From an uncultured Alphaproteobacteria bacterium (GTDB taxonomy: Bacteria; Pseudomonadota; Alphaproteobacteria; HIMB59; GCA-002718135): a DNA stretch of 64,000 nucleotides. Location: contig CACJPV010000001.1 of the NCBI GenBank assembly GCA_902595425.1, positions 124,001 to 188,000 of the forward strand, written 5' to 3'. The translations under genes were made by a program, and so were the position numbers. The notes under the pieces were generated by a model. It made no database searches. It was not told the DNA's origin and saw only the letters and a list, made by a program, of their open reading frames with translations. Each line of letters starts with the position of its first letter. Within the stretch, counting starts at the first letter, position 1. This document shows, one piece after another, positions 1 through 8,038 of this stretch.

Positions 1-85
1 GTACAGGATCACGCCATTGTCTGTCCCAACTTTTTTGGCCAGTAAAACCATTTTTAAATACATTCCAGGCATTAAAACGTGTCAT
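1..85 (-). CDS. soxB: Sarcosine oxidase beta subunit, N-terminus only (runs off the window)
   Basis: Reading the minus strand from the ATG at 85 gives 28 codons beginning MTRFNAWNVFKNGF and containing WDRQWRDP before the window edge. This matches the conserved N-terminal leader of the beta subunit of heterotetrameric sarcosine oxidase, a pattern like MxRFxAxxLxxxxLxGxxxWxxxWRxP just ahead of the FAD-binding GxGxxG motif, which lies outside the window. The enzyme oxidises sarcosine to glycine and a C1 unit. It diverges from the reductase gene at 238. Only the leader is visible, so the call rests on a short match recalled from memory. Confidence 0.65.
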   Translation of the reverse strand, partial: MTRFNAWNVFKNGFTGQKSWDRQWRDPV

Positions 86-237
86 AAAAAATCCTATATC
101 TTCAAATATTTTGACCTAAATAAAAAGTTTCAGATCTTGAAACAATTTAAAATATACATATATCTTTAGCCATTTAATCCTTATTGTAAATGCGCTATAA
201 ATAGACATTTCACATTTGATTTAATAAGAGGAATATT
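86..237. promoter_or_regulatory. Divergent promoter region between soxB and the Ldh2-type reductase, with an inverted repeat
   Basis: This 152-base spacer is the only shared control region for two divergent catabolic genes. A -10-like TATAAA sits at 196-201 on the plus strand with a weak TTTAAT -35-like hexamer at 173-178. An inverted repeat, GTTTCA-gatct-TGAAAC, lies at 127-143 and could be an operator for a dimeric regulator. The plus-strand gene has an AGAGGAA ribosome-binding site. Promoter and operator are inferred from sequence alone. Confidence 0.35.
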
Positions 238-1239
238 ATGACAACTACCGATTTATCCCTGGAAGAAATATATAACTTAGCCTTAAAAACACTCAAATTT
301 AATGGATGTGATGATCTTAACGCAGAAGCTGTTGCCCATACAGTAACGAATGCGGAAAAAGATGGAAGTGTATCCCACGGACTTTTTAGAATTCCTGGAT
401 ATATTGCTTCTTTAAAAAGTAAAAAAGTTAAAGGTGATGCACGGCCAAAAAATAATTATCTAACTCAAAACGCAATAAGAGTGGAAGGTGATTATGGATT
501 CGCCCCAACTGCTATTGGTGTAGGAATTCCAGCTTTAGTAGAGGTTACAAAAAAACATGGTGTAGGTGTTTTAACTATTACTAATACTCACCACTTTGCT
601 GCTTTATGGCATGAGACCGAGGCTTTAGCAGAAAATGAATTAATTGGCATTGCATGTACTGCTTACAAACCAAGTGTTGCACCCGCTGGTGCAAAAAAAC
701 CATTATTTGGAACTAATCCAATTTCCTTTGCTTGGCCAAGAAAAAATAAAACTCCTGTAGTTTATGATATGGCAACTTCAACAATGGCGATGGGTGAAGT
801 ACAAGTTGCTGCAAGAGATGGTCATAAAGTTCCATTCGGTACTGGATTAAATAAAGATGGTGAAAAAACAGATAATCCTTCTGAAATAGCTAATGGAGGA
901 GTTCTATTAACTTTTGGTGATTATAAAGGATCTGCGATTGCCATGATGATAGAGTTATTAGCAGCTGGATTAGTTGGTGACTTATTTAGTTTTGAAGCAA
1001 AAGAGGCTGACAATAATGATGGTGGTCCTGCACGAGGTGGTGAATTTATAATGGCACTATCTCCAGAATTAATTGCAGGTAATAATTGGAATGATCATGC
1101 AGAAAAATTTTTTGAACAAATGAAATCGCTTAAAGGTGTAAGACTACCTGGTGAGAGAAGACATAAAAATCGTTTAGATACTGGTTCAAGAAGTATTAAT
1201 ACAGAGTTAGTAAATAAAATTATTTCACTATCAGAATAA
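238..1239 (+). CDS. Ldh2/malate dehydrogenase-2 family reductase, likely Δ1-pyrroline/Δ1-piperideine-2-carboxylate reductase (DpkA-like)
   Basis: A 333-aa NAD(P)H-dependent oxidoreductase of the Ldh2 family, which does not have a classical Rossmann fold. Landmarks are GSVSHGLFRIPGY near residues 43-55, NTHHFAALWHETE near 115-127, PLFGTNPISFAWPR, and a DYKGSAIAMMIELLAAG segment. The THHFAALW and FGTNPI blocks fit the DpkA/LhpD subgroup, which reduces cyclic imino acids such as Δ1-pyrroline-2-carboxylate to proline, better than malate or lactate dehydrogenases. It starts at ATG 238 behind AGAGGAA. It is convergent with a proline-racemase-family gene only 5 bases away, and that family includes hydroxyproline dehydratases that make the same cyclic imine. 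Substrate is inferred; ketogulonate or lactate reductases are alternatives. Confidence 0.75.
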   Translation: MTTTDLSLEEIYNLALKTLKFNGCDDLNAEAVAHTVTNAEKDGSVSHGLFRIPGYIASLKSKKVKGDARPKNNYLTQNAIRVEGDYGFAPTAIGVGIPALVEVTKKHGVGVLTITNTHHFAALWHETEALAENELIGIACTAYKPSVAPAGAKKPLFGTNPISFAWPRKNKTPVVYDMATSTMAMGEVQVAARDGHKVPFGTGLNKDGEKTDNPSEIANGGVLLTFGDYKGSAIAMMIELLAAGLVGDLFSFEAKEADNNDGGPARGGEFIMALSPELIAGNNWNDHAEKFFEQMKSLKGVRLPGERRHKNRLDTGSRSINTELVNKIISLSE

Positions 1240-1244
1240 AAGTA

Positions 1245-2267
1245 TTAGAGATCTGGCCAGGTATCATTAAGTCTGTAGCCTTCAGGAAAAGGGTCTTTTT
1301 TCGAAACATAAAATTCTTGTTTACCTGTAATAAACGCTGAACCTTTAATTTGGGGTTTAATCATTTTTTTACCATTACTGTTAAATTCTTCTTTTATTTT
1401 TGTTTCAAATGTAGATCCAATAATTGATCTAGAAATAAATGTTTCATTTATATCTATCTCTTTTTTTTCTCTCATAAGTGCAAGCCTAGCTGATGTTCCA
1501 GTCCCACATGGAGATCTATCTAATTTACCAGGTCTAATACTAACTGTATTCCATCCTTCTTTTTGATTTAGATTATTTATTTTGACAGGTTCAATAAATT
1601 GACAGAATGAAATATAGTTTAAAGATGGGAGTGTAGGGTGAGAAAAACCAAACTCATTATTTGCAATTTTTATTATTTCCTTAGATATTTCAACAAATTT
1701 TTTTGCATTCTTAGGTTCAATTGTTAGGTTAAAATCTTTTGCATTGCAAATTATAAATGTATCTCCTCCAAATACAGTACTGACTGTTATTTCTCCAAAA
1801 TTTTGTGATTTAAGTTTAACATCTAATAAATCAACAAAAGATGGGAGATTTTCTATTTCTACCGATTGTACACAATTATTTTTTACTTCAGCTTTTATTG
1901 ATATTAAACCTCCAGGTGCTTCAAGAATAAATTCACTTAAAGGTTCAGTAGATTGAATTATTTTTTTTTCTAATAAAACGGTTGCAACACAAATACTGTT
2001 TGAGCCACTCATTGGTGGATTATCTTCTGGCTCCATAATGATGAAGCCTGCAGATGCTTTCGTATTTTTTGGAGGAACAATTAAATTACAATGTTTAAAA
2101 ACCCCACCTCTTGGCTCATTTAATACAAAATTTCTCAGTTTTTTATTATCAAATAAATATTTCGATTGTTCAAATATTGTCTCACCCTCTAATTTGATAT
2201 CACCTGAGACAATAACATCCCCTATTTCCCCACAACAGTGAGTATTATAAACTTCAATGATTGGCAT
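1245..2267 (-). CDS. Proline racemase superfamily protein, Ser/Cys type (likely 4-hydroxyproline 2-epimerase or related)
   Basis: A 340-aa protein with the superfamily's HCCGEIGDVIVSG N-terminus and the C-terminal active-site block DRSPCGTGTSARLA. The first catalytic position, normally the Cys of an MCGH motif, is Ser here (MSGSNSI), so the acid/base pair is Ser/Cys. In this superfamily Cys/Cys enzymes are proline racemases or hydroxyproline epimerases, Cys/Thr enzymes are trans-3-hydroxyproline dehydratases, and Ser/Cys enzymes have been linked to 4-hydroxyproline epimerase activity (from memory). It is the last gene of the eight-gene operon; its ATG overlaps the upstream stop as TAATG. Exact substrate is uncertain. 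Confidence 0.82.
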   Translation of the reverse strand: MPIIEVYNTHCCGEIGDVIVSGDIKLEGETIFEQSKYLFDNKKLRNFVLNEPRGGVFKHCNLIVPPKNTKASAGFIIMEPEDNPPMSGSNSICVATVLLEKKIIQSTEPLSEFILEAPGGLISIKAEVKNNCVQSVEIENLPSFVDLLDVKLKSQNFGEITVSTVFGGDTFIICNAKDFNLTIEPKNAKKFVEISKEIIKIANNEFGFSHPTLPSLNYISFCQFIEPVKINNLNQKEGWNTVSIRPGKLDRSPCGTGTSARLALMREKKEIDINETFISRSIIGSTFETKIKEEFNSNGKKMIKPQIKGSAFITGKQEFYVSKKDPFPEGYRLNDTWPDL

Positions 2268-3415
2268 TAAATAATAAGATCCTCAATTTTTTTTGAAAAA
2301 TTTGTAATTTGCTCATAACCATCTTCAGTAATGATGAAACTGTCACCAACTTGAGCACGAAATGTTTCTTCATTTGCAGATCCATCAACAGCAAAAACCA
2401 TACCTGGTTGTAATATAGTTTTATTACCTGCTACTAATTGCGGCTCTTCTAACATGCTAAAACCAGTAGCTCTTCCACATCTAAATGTCGGATATGGATA
2501 GCCTGCACTTTGAATAGTGTCCGCATAAGCTGCATGCACATCTTCAGCTTTCACACCTGGACCTAAAACACTTAAAGCTGCTTTTTGAGAATGAACAGCT
2601 GTTTCGTAAGTTTTAATTTGCGTTTTATTACGAATTTCTTTTAGCCAAAATGTTCTATCAAAACCAAGTTTAAATTTATGAAAGTTTGTCATACCACAAA
2701 AACACAAAAAAACAGGGTCTCCATCCTTGATTAATTTTATTGAGGATCGGTGGTGAGTTTTAGGCAGGTCTTTTCCTGAAGCCATAATTTGCAAAAAGTG
2801 AATTAGAGGTGATATATCACTTTCTTTAAATTCATTTTCTAATATCTCAGCAGCTTTTCTTGTTCCTGCTTGAGCAGTTGCTAACGCTACTTCATATTCA
2901 GGAACATTGTGTCCAATTGCATTTTTTCCAGCATACATCATAGCTTCTGCGACTTTGCCAGCAGACTTGGCAATTTTTAGCTCATCTTGAGTTTTAACCA
3001 TTCTTATTAAGTCTAAAATTGGAGTAATATTTTTAAATATCCTTTGTTCATATAGAGATGATACGTAATTTAATACTAGAGTACTAATCTTAAATTTTTC
3101 AATTGCTATATTTGTATTTTTTTTAAAATACTTTGGGAGTTCTTCTCTCCATTCATTGTCAACACCATCGTTCCATGTGACTATTTTATCAACAGGACAG
3201 TTTTTCTTTACTAAATGTGCATCAATCAGAGGCGTAATTAAAACTGTATCTGAATCTTTTGGAACTAATAGAATAGTTGGTCTTCCAAAAGACATATGAA
3301 GAAAATCAAAGTAACCTGTGAAATAATAAATAGAGTCATCATCAGTAATTACAGCTAAATCAATATTATTCTTATTGAGATCTTGCTTTAATTTTTCAAG
3401 ATTTTTTTTAAACAT
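2267..3415 (-). CDS. M24 (creatinase/Xaa-Pro aminopeptidase fold) hydrolase, creatinase-like
   Basis: A 382-aa two-domain pita-bread-fold protein. It shares blocks with bacterial creatinase recalled from memory: SFGRP at 42-46 (the creatinase substrate-binding Arg region) and VPEYEVALATAQA in mid-protein. The dinuclear metal ligands of true M24 metallopeptidases are not evident, as in creatinase. Several creatinase catalytic positions also appear changed: the GHSFG block is GRATG, and Glu seems replaced by Asp in GFDRTF and in FAVDG. It may therefore act on a different C-N bond. In eut/doe loci the M24 protein is ectoine hydrolase (EutD/DoeA), and this gene occupies a comparable place but does not read like EutD. 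It begins 21 bases after the M20 gene. Confidence 0.7.
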   Translation of the reverse strand: MFKKNLEKLKQDLNKNNIDLAVITDDDSIYYFTGYFDFLHMSFGRPTILLVPKDSDTVLITPLIDAHLVKKNCPVDKIVTWNDGVDNEWREELPKYFKKNTNIAIEKFKISTLVLNYVSSLYEQRIFKNITPILDLIRMVKTQDELKIAKSAGKVAEAMMYAGKNAIGHNVPEYEVALATAQAGTRKAAEILENEFKESDISPLIHFLQIMASGKDLPKTHHRSSIKLIKDGDPVFLCFCGMTNFHKFKLGFDRTFWLKEIRNKTQIKTYETAVHSQKAALSVLGPGVKAEDVHAAYADTIQSAGYPYPTFRCGRATGFSMLEEPQLVAGNKTILQPGMVFAVDGSANEETFRAQVGDSFIITEDGYEQITNFSKKIEDLII

Positions 3416-3436
3416 CTCGAATATTCATTAAAAAAT

Positions 3437-4594
3437 TTATATTTTCAATTGTTGTTCAGCAAGCTCTACCCAATAAGAAGAGCCTTTAACTAATAACTCG
3501 TCATTAAAATCATAATCTGCTGAATGTAGTGGCCTTCCATATGAACCTGAGGTTCCATTACCCATTAATACAAAACATCCAGGAGTATTCTCTGACATAA
3601 TTGAAAAATCCTCTGAAAAAGGTCTTGGATCAATGTCGCCATTACATTTATCTTCACCTAATAAGGTGATTGCAGCTTTTGTGGCTGCATCTGATTGTTT
3701 TGGCTGATTAAAAGTCATTGGGCAAGTTGTTTCATATTTTACTTCAGCTGAAACTCCAAAAGAATTACAGATACCTTCAACAAGTTGTCGCATATTTTTT
3801 TCAATCATTGTGTTTGTATCTTGAGAAAATGCTCTCGCATCTCCTTTGATCAAACCATTACCAGGCAAAACATTTTTTTTTCCATCAGTAATAAACTCAG
3901 TCACAGAAACAACTCCAGCTGCTACTGGATCTAATTTACGTGAGACAATTGTTTGTAAAGCTAATATTATTTGACTACCAATTGTAATTGTATCTTTTGA
4001 CATATGAGGTAAAGCGGCATGACCTCCCTTACCTTTAATTAAAATTTCAAATAAATTTTCACTAGTGGTAATGCCTCCTTTTCTTGTTCCGAATGTTCCT
4101 AATTCCATTCCAGGTATGTTGTGCATTCCATAAACTTCATCTATTGAAAAATTAATAAACAAACCTTCCTCAATCATTGTTTTGGCCCCAAGGGTATTTT
4201 CTTCATCTGGTTGAAAGATAAAATAAACAGTGCCATCAAAATTTCCTTGTTCTGCTAAATATTTTGCAGCACCTAATAACATCGTTGTATGTCCATCATG
4301 ACCACAAGCATGCATTCTATTTTCAATCTTAGATTTATAAGAAAAAGTATTTATTTCATGTATTGGTAAAGCGTCCATATCGGCTCTAATACCTATACTT
4401 TTATTACTACTTCCTTTTTTTAAAACACCCACTACTCCAGTTTTAGCAATTCCTTGATGCACTTCTACCCCAAAATCTTTCAGCAAGGTAGCTACTTTAT
4501 TTGAAGCATATTCTTCTTCAAAACTTATTTGGGGATGCATGTGCAAATCATGTCTCCACTCAACCAACTGATTGTGAAGTCCTTGTGTTTTCAT
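3437..4594 (-). CDS. M20 family amidohydrolase (N-acyl amino acid deacylase, HipO/AbgB/DoeB2-like)
   Basis: A 385-aa cytoplasmic metallo-amidohydrolase that splits an N-acyl group from an amino acid. The metal and catalytic blocks are present: RADMDALP at 70-77, MHACGHDGHTTM with Cys97 and His99, QPDEEN with the catalytic Glu pair near 131-132, and YGMHN with His158. The length is usual for M20D enzymes such as hippurate hydrolase. In ectoine operons a deacetylase of this kind (DoeB2) removes acetyl from N-acetyl-diaminobutyrate, so a similar deacylation step fits here. It lies 4 bases downstream of the PLP-enzyme gene. Substrate is inferred from context only. Confidence 0.85.
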   Translation of the reverse strand: MKTQGLHNQLVEWRHDLHMHPQISFEEEYASNKVATLLKDFGVEVHQGIAKTGVVGVLKKGSSNKSIGIRADMDALPIHEINTFSYKSKIENRMHACGHDGHTTMLLGAAKYLAEQGNFDGTVYFIFQPDEENTLGAKTMIEEGLFINFSIDEVYGMHNIPGMELGTFGTRKGGITTSENLFEILIKGKGGHAALPHMSKDTITIGSQIILALQTIVSRKLDPVAAGVVSVTEFITDGKKNVLPGNGLIKGDARAFSQDTNTMIEKNMRQLVEGICNSFGVSAEVKYETTCPMTFNQPKQSDAATKAAITLLGEDKCNGDIDPRPFSEDFSIMSENTPGCFVLMGNGTSGSYGRPLHSADYDFNDELLVKGSSYWVELAEQQLKI

Positions 4595-4598
4595 TTAA

Positions 4599-6041
4599 CT
4601 ATAGAGAATTAAACTCTTTAATTTTCGGATCAAGTGAAATCATATCTTTGTAATGCTTATCCCAGAATGATTGACTTCTTCTACTTTCAAATTCGTCTAT
4701 ACTAGTTCCTTGTTGTTCAACCCATGTATAATAACCTAAATTAAATATTCTCTCTTTATCAATTTGGCTTAATTCTAAAGTATGATCAACAGTTATTGCT
4801 TCAAAATTTTTAGCAAAAATTTCTGCACAAGTTACCTCGTCATAAATTTTGTTAAATTGTTTTTTCGTTTTCTCTAGTTCTGTTTCATATAAATCAGCAC
4901 CATCAGTTGCTACTGTTATAATAGCATCGTTTTTTGATAACTTCATTTTTTTAGCAAGTTTTATAGAAGCAATAATATTAGCAATTGAAGAAAACCCAAA
5001 TTCGGGTAATCTATTTACAAAATCTTTTTCAAATCCTTTTCTACTTTCTAAATATTTTTTTCCTTCATTAGTATTAAACAATAGATTTAAATTATTTGTA
5101 GCCTCATCTGATACGCCAACTACAAAATCTGAATTCATGACATTATGAATTAAGGGTACATGCTTATCTCCAATACCTTGGATGTTATGCTCTCCATAAC
5201 CATTATAAAGAAGAGTTGGGCATTCAATTGCTTCAACAACTGCTATTTTTGTATTGAGATTTTCTTTTAGATAATCCCCCGCTGCAAGTGTTCCACTTGA
5301 ACCAGAAGCTGAAACATAAAATCTAGCTTGTAAATTTGTATTTCCTTTTACCTTTAAAAAAGATTTTTCAAAGGATGAACCTGTAATAGCTCGATGAGTT
5401 GCATAATTATAATATTCATTAAATTGATTAATAATGTCATTATTTTTATTTTTTTTTAGCTCGTTGCATGCATCATAAATTTCTTTAACATTACTTTCAG
5501 TACCTTTTGTTTTAATTATATCATTTTTATCTTCTACCCATTTTTCAAGCCAATTAAATCTTTCCTGACTCATGCCTTCAGGTAAAATAGCAATACTTTT
5601 TAATCCAAGTATTTTTGAAATTGCCACCCCTCCTCGACAATAATTACCAGTTGATGGCCATACGGCTTTATGTTTTGAATAATCAAATGAACCATTTAAA
5701 ATTCGTGGAAGCAAGCATCCATATGCAGCTAATACTTTATGAGCTGTAATTAGTGGAAAATATCGACCTAGATTGACAATAATTTTTGCATCAACGCCTG
5801 TAAATTCACTAGGTAAAACGATATGCTCTGGGACATCTAAAAAATTACTATGATCTCGTTGATTAAACCAGTGTACTCTAAATAAATTAGCTGGATCCAT
5901 TGCATCTTTGTCTAGAGTTAAAACTTTATTTTTAATTTCTTCACTAATTAAATTAGGATTTTTCAATTCGGCTATTGTTGGAAGAATAACACCTTTTCCT
6001 CTAAAATAAGCCGCAGTTTTTTCTACAATACTTGAATTCAT
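4599..6041 (-). CDS. Fold-type II PLP-dependent enzyme of unknown substrate (cysteine synthase/threonine dehydratase superfamily), 480 aa
   Basis: The layout is that of a beta-family PLP enzyme: a likely Schiff-base lysine in PLITAHKVLAAYG (Lys102), a substrate loop STGNYCRGG at 130-138, the ILPEGMSQERF helix that aligns with LTMPETMSLERR of cysteine synthases, and a Gly/Ser-rich phosphate loop SASGSSGTLA near 244-253. At 480 residues it is about 150 longer than cysteine synthase or threonine dehydratase, with an N-terminal extension before the lysine and an extended C-terminus. I do not recognise a characterised member. It could be an ammonia-lyase or beta-replacement enzyme acting beside EutB. 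It starts 30 bases after eutC. Confidence 0.75.
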   Translation of the reverse strand: MNSSIVEKTAAYFRGKGVILPTIAELKNPNLISEEIKNKVLTLDKDAMDPANLFRVHWFNQRDHSNFLDVPEHIVLPSEFTGVDAKIIVNLGRYFPLITAHKVLAAYGCLLPRILNGSFDYSKHKAVWPSTGNYCRGGVAISKILGLKSIAILPEGMSQERFNWLEKWVEDKNDIIKTKGTESNVKEIYDACNELKKNKNNDIINQFNEYYNYATHRAITGSSFEKSFLKVKGNTNLQARFYVSASGSSGTLAAGDYLKENLNTKIAVVEAIECPTLLYNGYGEHNIQGIGDKHVPLIHNVMNSDFVVGVSDEATNNLNLLFNTNEGKKYLESRKGFEKDFVNRLPEFGFSSIANIIASIKLAKKMKLSKNDAIITVATDGADLYETELEKTKKQFNKIYDEVTCAEIFAKNFEAITVDHTLELSQIDKERIFNLGYYTWVEQQGTSIDEFESRRSQSFWDKHYKDMISLDPKIKEFNSL

Positions 6042-6071
6042 AATTTTTTATTACTAGAATACGATCTATAC

Positions 6072-7055
6072 CTATTCTATATTCATTCCTAGATTTTTAT
6101 TTTTAGCAATTGAGTAAGTGTAACGGGCAATCGCAGTATCTTGAACTCCAGTTCCAGTTAAATCAGCCACAGTAATGTCGTTATTACTTTTTCTTCCAAG
6201 TTCTGGATTTAAAATAATTTTTCCTAAATCATAAAATAATGTTTCCTTTGTTATAAGATTTTTTTTAATAGCGTGATTTAGCTCTCCTAAAATCGTTGTT
6301 TGAGCCTGATTATCTGGAACATAAATATCACAATTTTTTATTATTTCTGGATCTAACTCATTTTTTTCCTCTGCATCAGATCCCATTGCCGTAATATGGA
6401 TGCCTTTAGGTAAGGAAGAAAATTTAATAAGAGGATTTTTACTGGGAGTAGTTGTGATTAAAATATCGACATCTTTGACTAGATCATGAGTATTATCAAA
6501 TGCTTGAAAATTAAAATCATAGATTTTTTTTAAAGTTTTTATGAAGTCATTAGTCTTATTAATATCCCTTGACCAAACTTTTACATTTTTTATGTCCCTA
6601 ACTAAAGAAAGAGCCTCAAGTTGCATACGCGCTTGTATACCAGCTCCAATTATTGCAAGTGTAGAAGATTCTGGATTAGATAAATATTTCGAAGCAATTG
6701 CACCCGCAATAGCAGTTCTCACATCAGTTAAATATCCTTTATCTAAAAGTACAGATTTGATAATTCCTGTTTGAGAGTCTAAAAGAATCATTAAACCATT
6801 ACTAGATGGCAAACCTAATTTTGAATTATTAAAAAATCCTGAAGCAACTTTCACTGCAAAACTATCTAAACCTTCAACATAAGCTGCCTTTACATCTGAC
6901 TCACCATGATATTTTTCTATATCAACTCTTAATATTGGTGGCATAACTGTTTTTCCCAGTGATAAACTTTTAAATGCATCTTCAATTATAGGAATAAGAT
7001 CTTTATTAAATTTTACACAATGCTTTATTTCATTTGAATTGAGTACAAGTGTCAT
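6072..7055 (-). CDS. eutC: EutC, ornithine cyclodeaminase/mu-crystallin family (hydroxyectoine utilisation)
   Basis: A 327-aa NAD(P)-binding protein. It matches EutC of ectoine/hydroxyectoine loci over long stretches: MPPILRVDI near 40, AYVEGLDSFAVKVASGFF, KLGLPSSNGLMILLD, LLDKGYLTDVRTA and the nucleotide-binding AIIGAGIQARMQLEAL. The ornithine cyclodeaminase family also includes iminosuccinate and pyrroline-2-carboxylate reductases, so EutC probably reduces an imine made by the EutB dehydratase; this is inference. Its start overlaps the eutB stop by 4 bases, so the pair is translationally coupled. Confidence 0.85.
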   Translation of the reverse strand: MTLVLNSNEIKHCVKFNKDLIPIIEDAFKSLSLGKTVMPPILRVDIEKYHGESDVKAAYVEGLDSFAVKVASGFFNNSKLGLPSSNGLMILLDSQTGIIKSVLLDKGYLTDVRTAIAGAIASKYLSNPESSTLAIIGAGIQARMQLEALSLVRDIKNVKVWSRDINKTNDFIKTLKKIYDFNFQAFDNTHDLVKDVDILITTTPSKNPLIKFSSLPKGIHITAMGSDAEEKNELDPEIIKNCDIYVPDNQAQTTILGELNHAIKKNLITKETLFYDLGKIILNPELGRKSNNDITVADLTGTGVQDTAIARYTYSIAKNKNLGMNIE

Positions 7056-8002
7056 GAAATTATTTTATTAAAAAGTTCAGCATCGATATTTCCACCACAT
7101 ATTAAACTAATAATATTTTTACCAATTTTATCAGACATATTATCTTTCACTACCATAACACCTGTAGCAGCAGCCCCTTCTGTTACAATTTTATGTTCAA
7201 TAAAATTAAATTTTATACCTTCAGCAATTTTATTTTCACTTATTAGAACAAAATCATCAATCACATCTTGAGCTATTTTAAAAGTATATTGATTATCTAA
7301 GCCTATGCTTCCACCCAAGCAATCAGCCAAAGTTTCTAATTCTTCAACATCTGTTGGTTTACCATTTTTTAAACTTTCATACATGGAGGGTCCTCTTTCC
7401 ATTGAAACAGCAATTATTTTCACAGATGGTTTTTGTAATTTAATAGCTAAAGCAATTCCTCCAATTAATCCACCACCAGAAGTAGGAATGATAACAGTAT
7501 CTACCTCAGGAAAATCTTCTAACATTTCTAAACCCACAGTTCCTTGACCTGCAATTACCTCTTCATCATCAAAAGGATGGATTAATGTGATATTTTTTTC
7601 TTTAGCGAGTTTTTTTGCATACAAGTCAGCTTCATCACTATTATTTCCAATAATTTCAACTTTAGCACCTAATGCTTCAATTGCTTCTTTACGGTATTGA
7701 GGAACCATTGAAGACATATAAATTGTGGATTGAATTCCAAGAACACTTGCAGCATAAGCAACACCCTTACCATGATTGCCTGTTGAGACAGCAATAACAC
7801 CTTTTTGTTTTTGCTCATTATCTAAAGACAATAATTTATTTGTCGCACCTCTTAATTTAAAGGAGTTAGTAATTTGAAGTGACTCTAACTTTAACTTAAC
7901 AATTCTATCCTTAGATAAATAATTTGATAATATTAATGGAGTCCTATTTATATAGGGAGAAATAGCTTCATGTGCTTTTTTAATTTTTTCTAAATTAATC
8001 AA
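7052..8002 (-). CDS. eutB: EutB, threonine dehydratase-like PLP enzyme (hydroxyectoine utilisation)
   Basis: A 316-aa fold-type II PLP enzyme. The Schiff-base lysine is in TNSFKLRGA, the substrate loop is STGNHGKG, the phosphate loop is TSGGGLIGG, and LADCLGGSIGLDNQYTF is a block I associate with EutB rather than with general threonine dehydratase (IlvA), whose C-terminal regulatory domain is also absent. The reaction is expected to be elimination of water from a beta-hydroxy amino acid, giving an enamine or imine for EutC. It lies between eutA and eutC. A serine/threonine racemase or hydroxyaspartate dehydratase is the main alternative. Confidence 0.85.
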   Translation of the reverse strand: MINLEKIKKAHEAISPYINRTPLILSNYLSKDRIVKLKLESLQITNSFKLRGATNKLLSLDNEQKQKGVIAVSTGNHGKGVAYAASVLGIQSTIYMSSMVPQYRKEAIEALGAKVEIIGNNSDEADLYAKKLAKEKNITLIHPFDDEEVIAGQGTVGLEMLEDFPEVDTVIIPTSGGGLIGGIALAIKLQKPSVKIIAVSMERGPSMYESLKNGKPTDVEELETLADCLGGSIGLDNQYTFKIAQDVIDDFVLISENKIAEGIKFNFIEHKIVTEGAAATGVMVVKDNMSDKIGKNIISLICGGNIDAELFNKIIS

Positions 8003-8038
8003 TTTTTTTTATTATGCCTCATTTGAAAATTTCATATT

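Noticed and set aside
2267-4594. Assigning eutD and eutE (doeA and doeB) to the M24 and M20 genes
   Set aside because: The M24 sequence reads closer to creatinase than EutD, and EutE is a succinylglutamate-desuccinylase-type protein, not M20. DoeB2 remains possible for the M20 gene.
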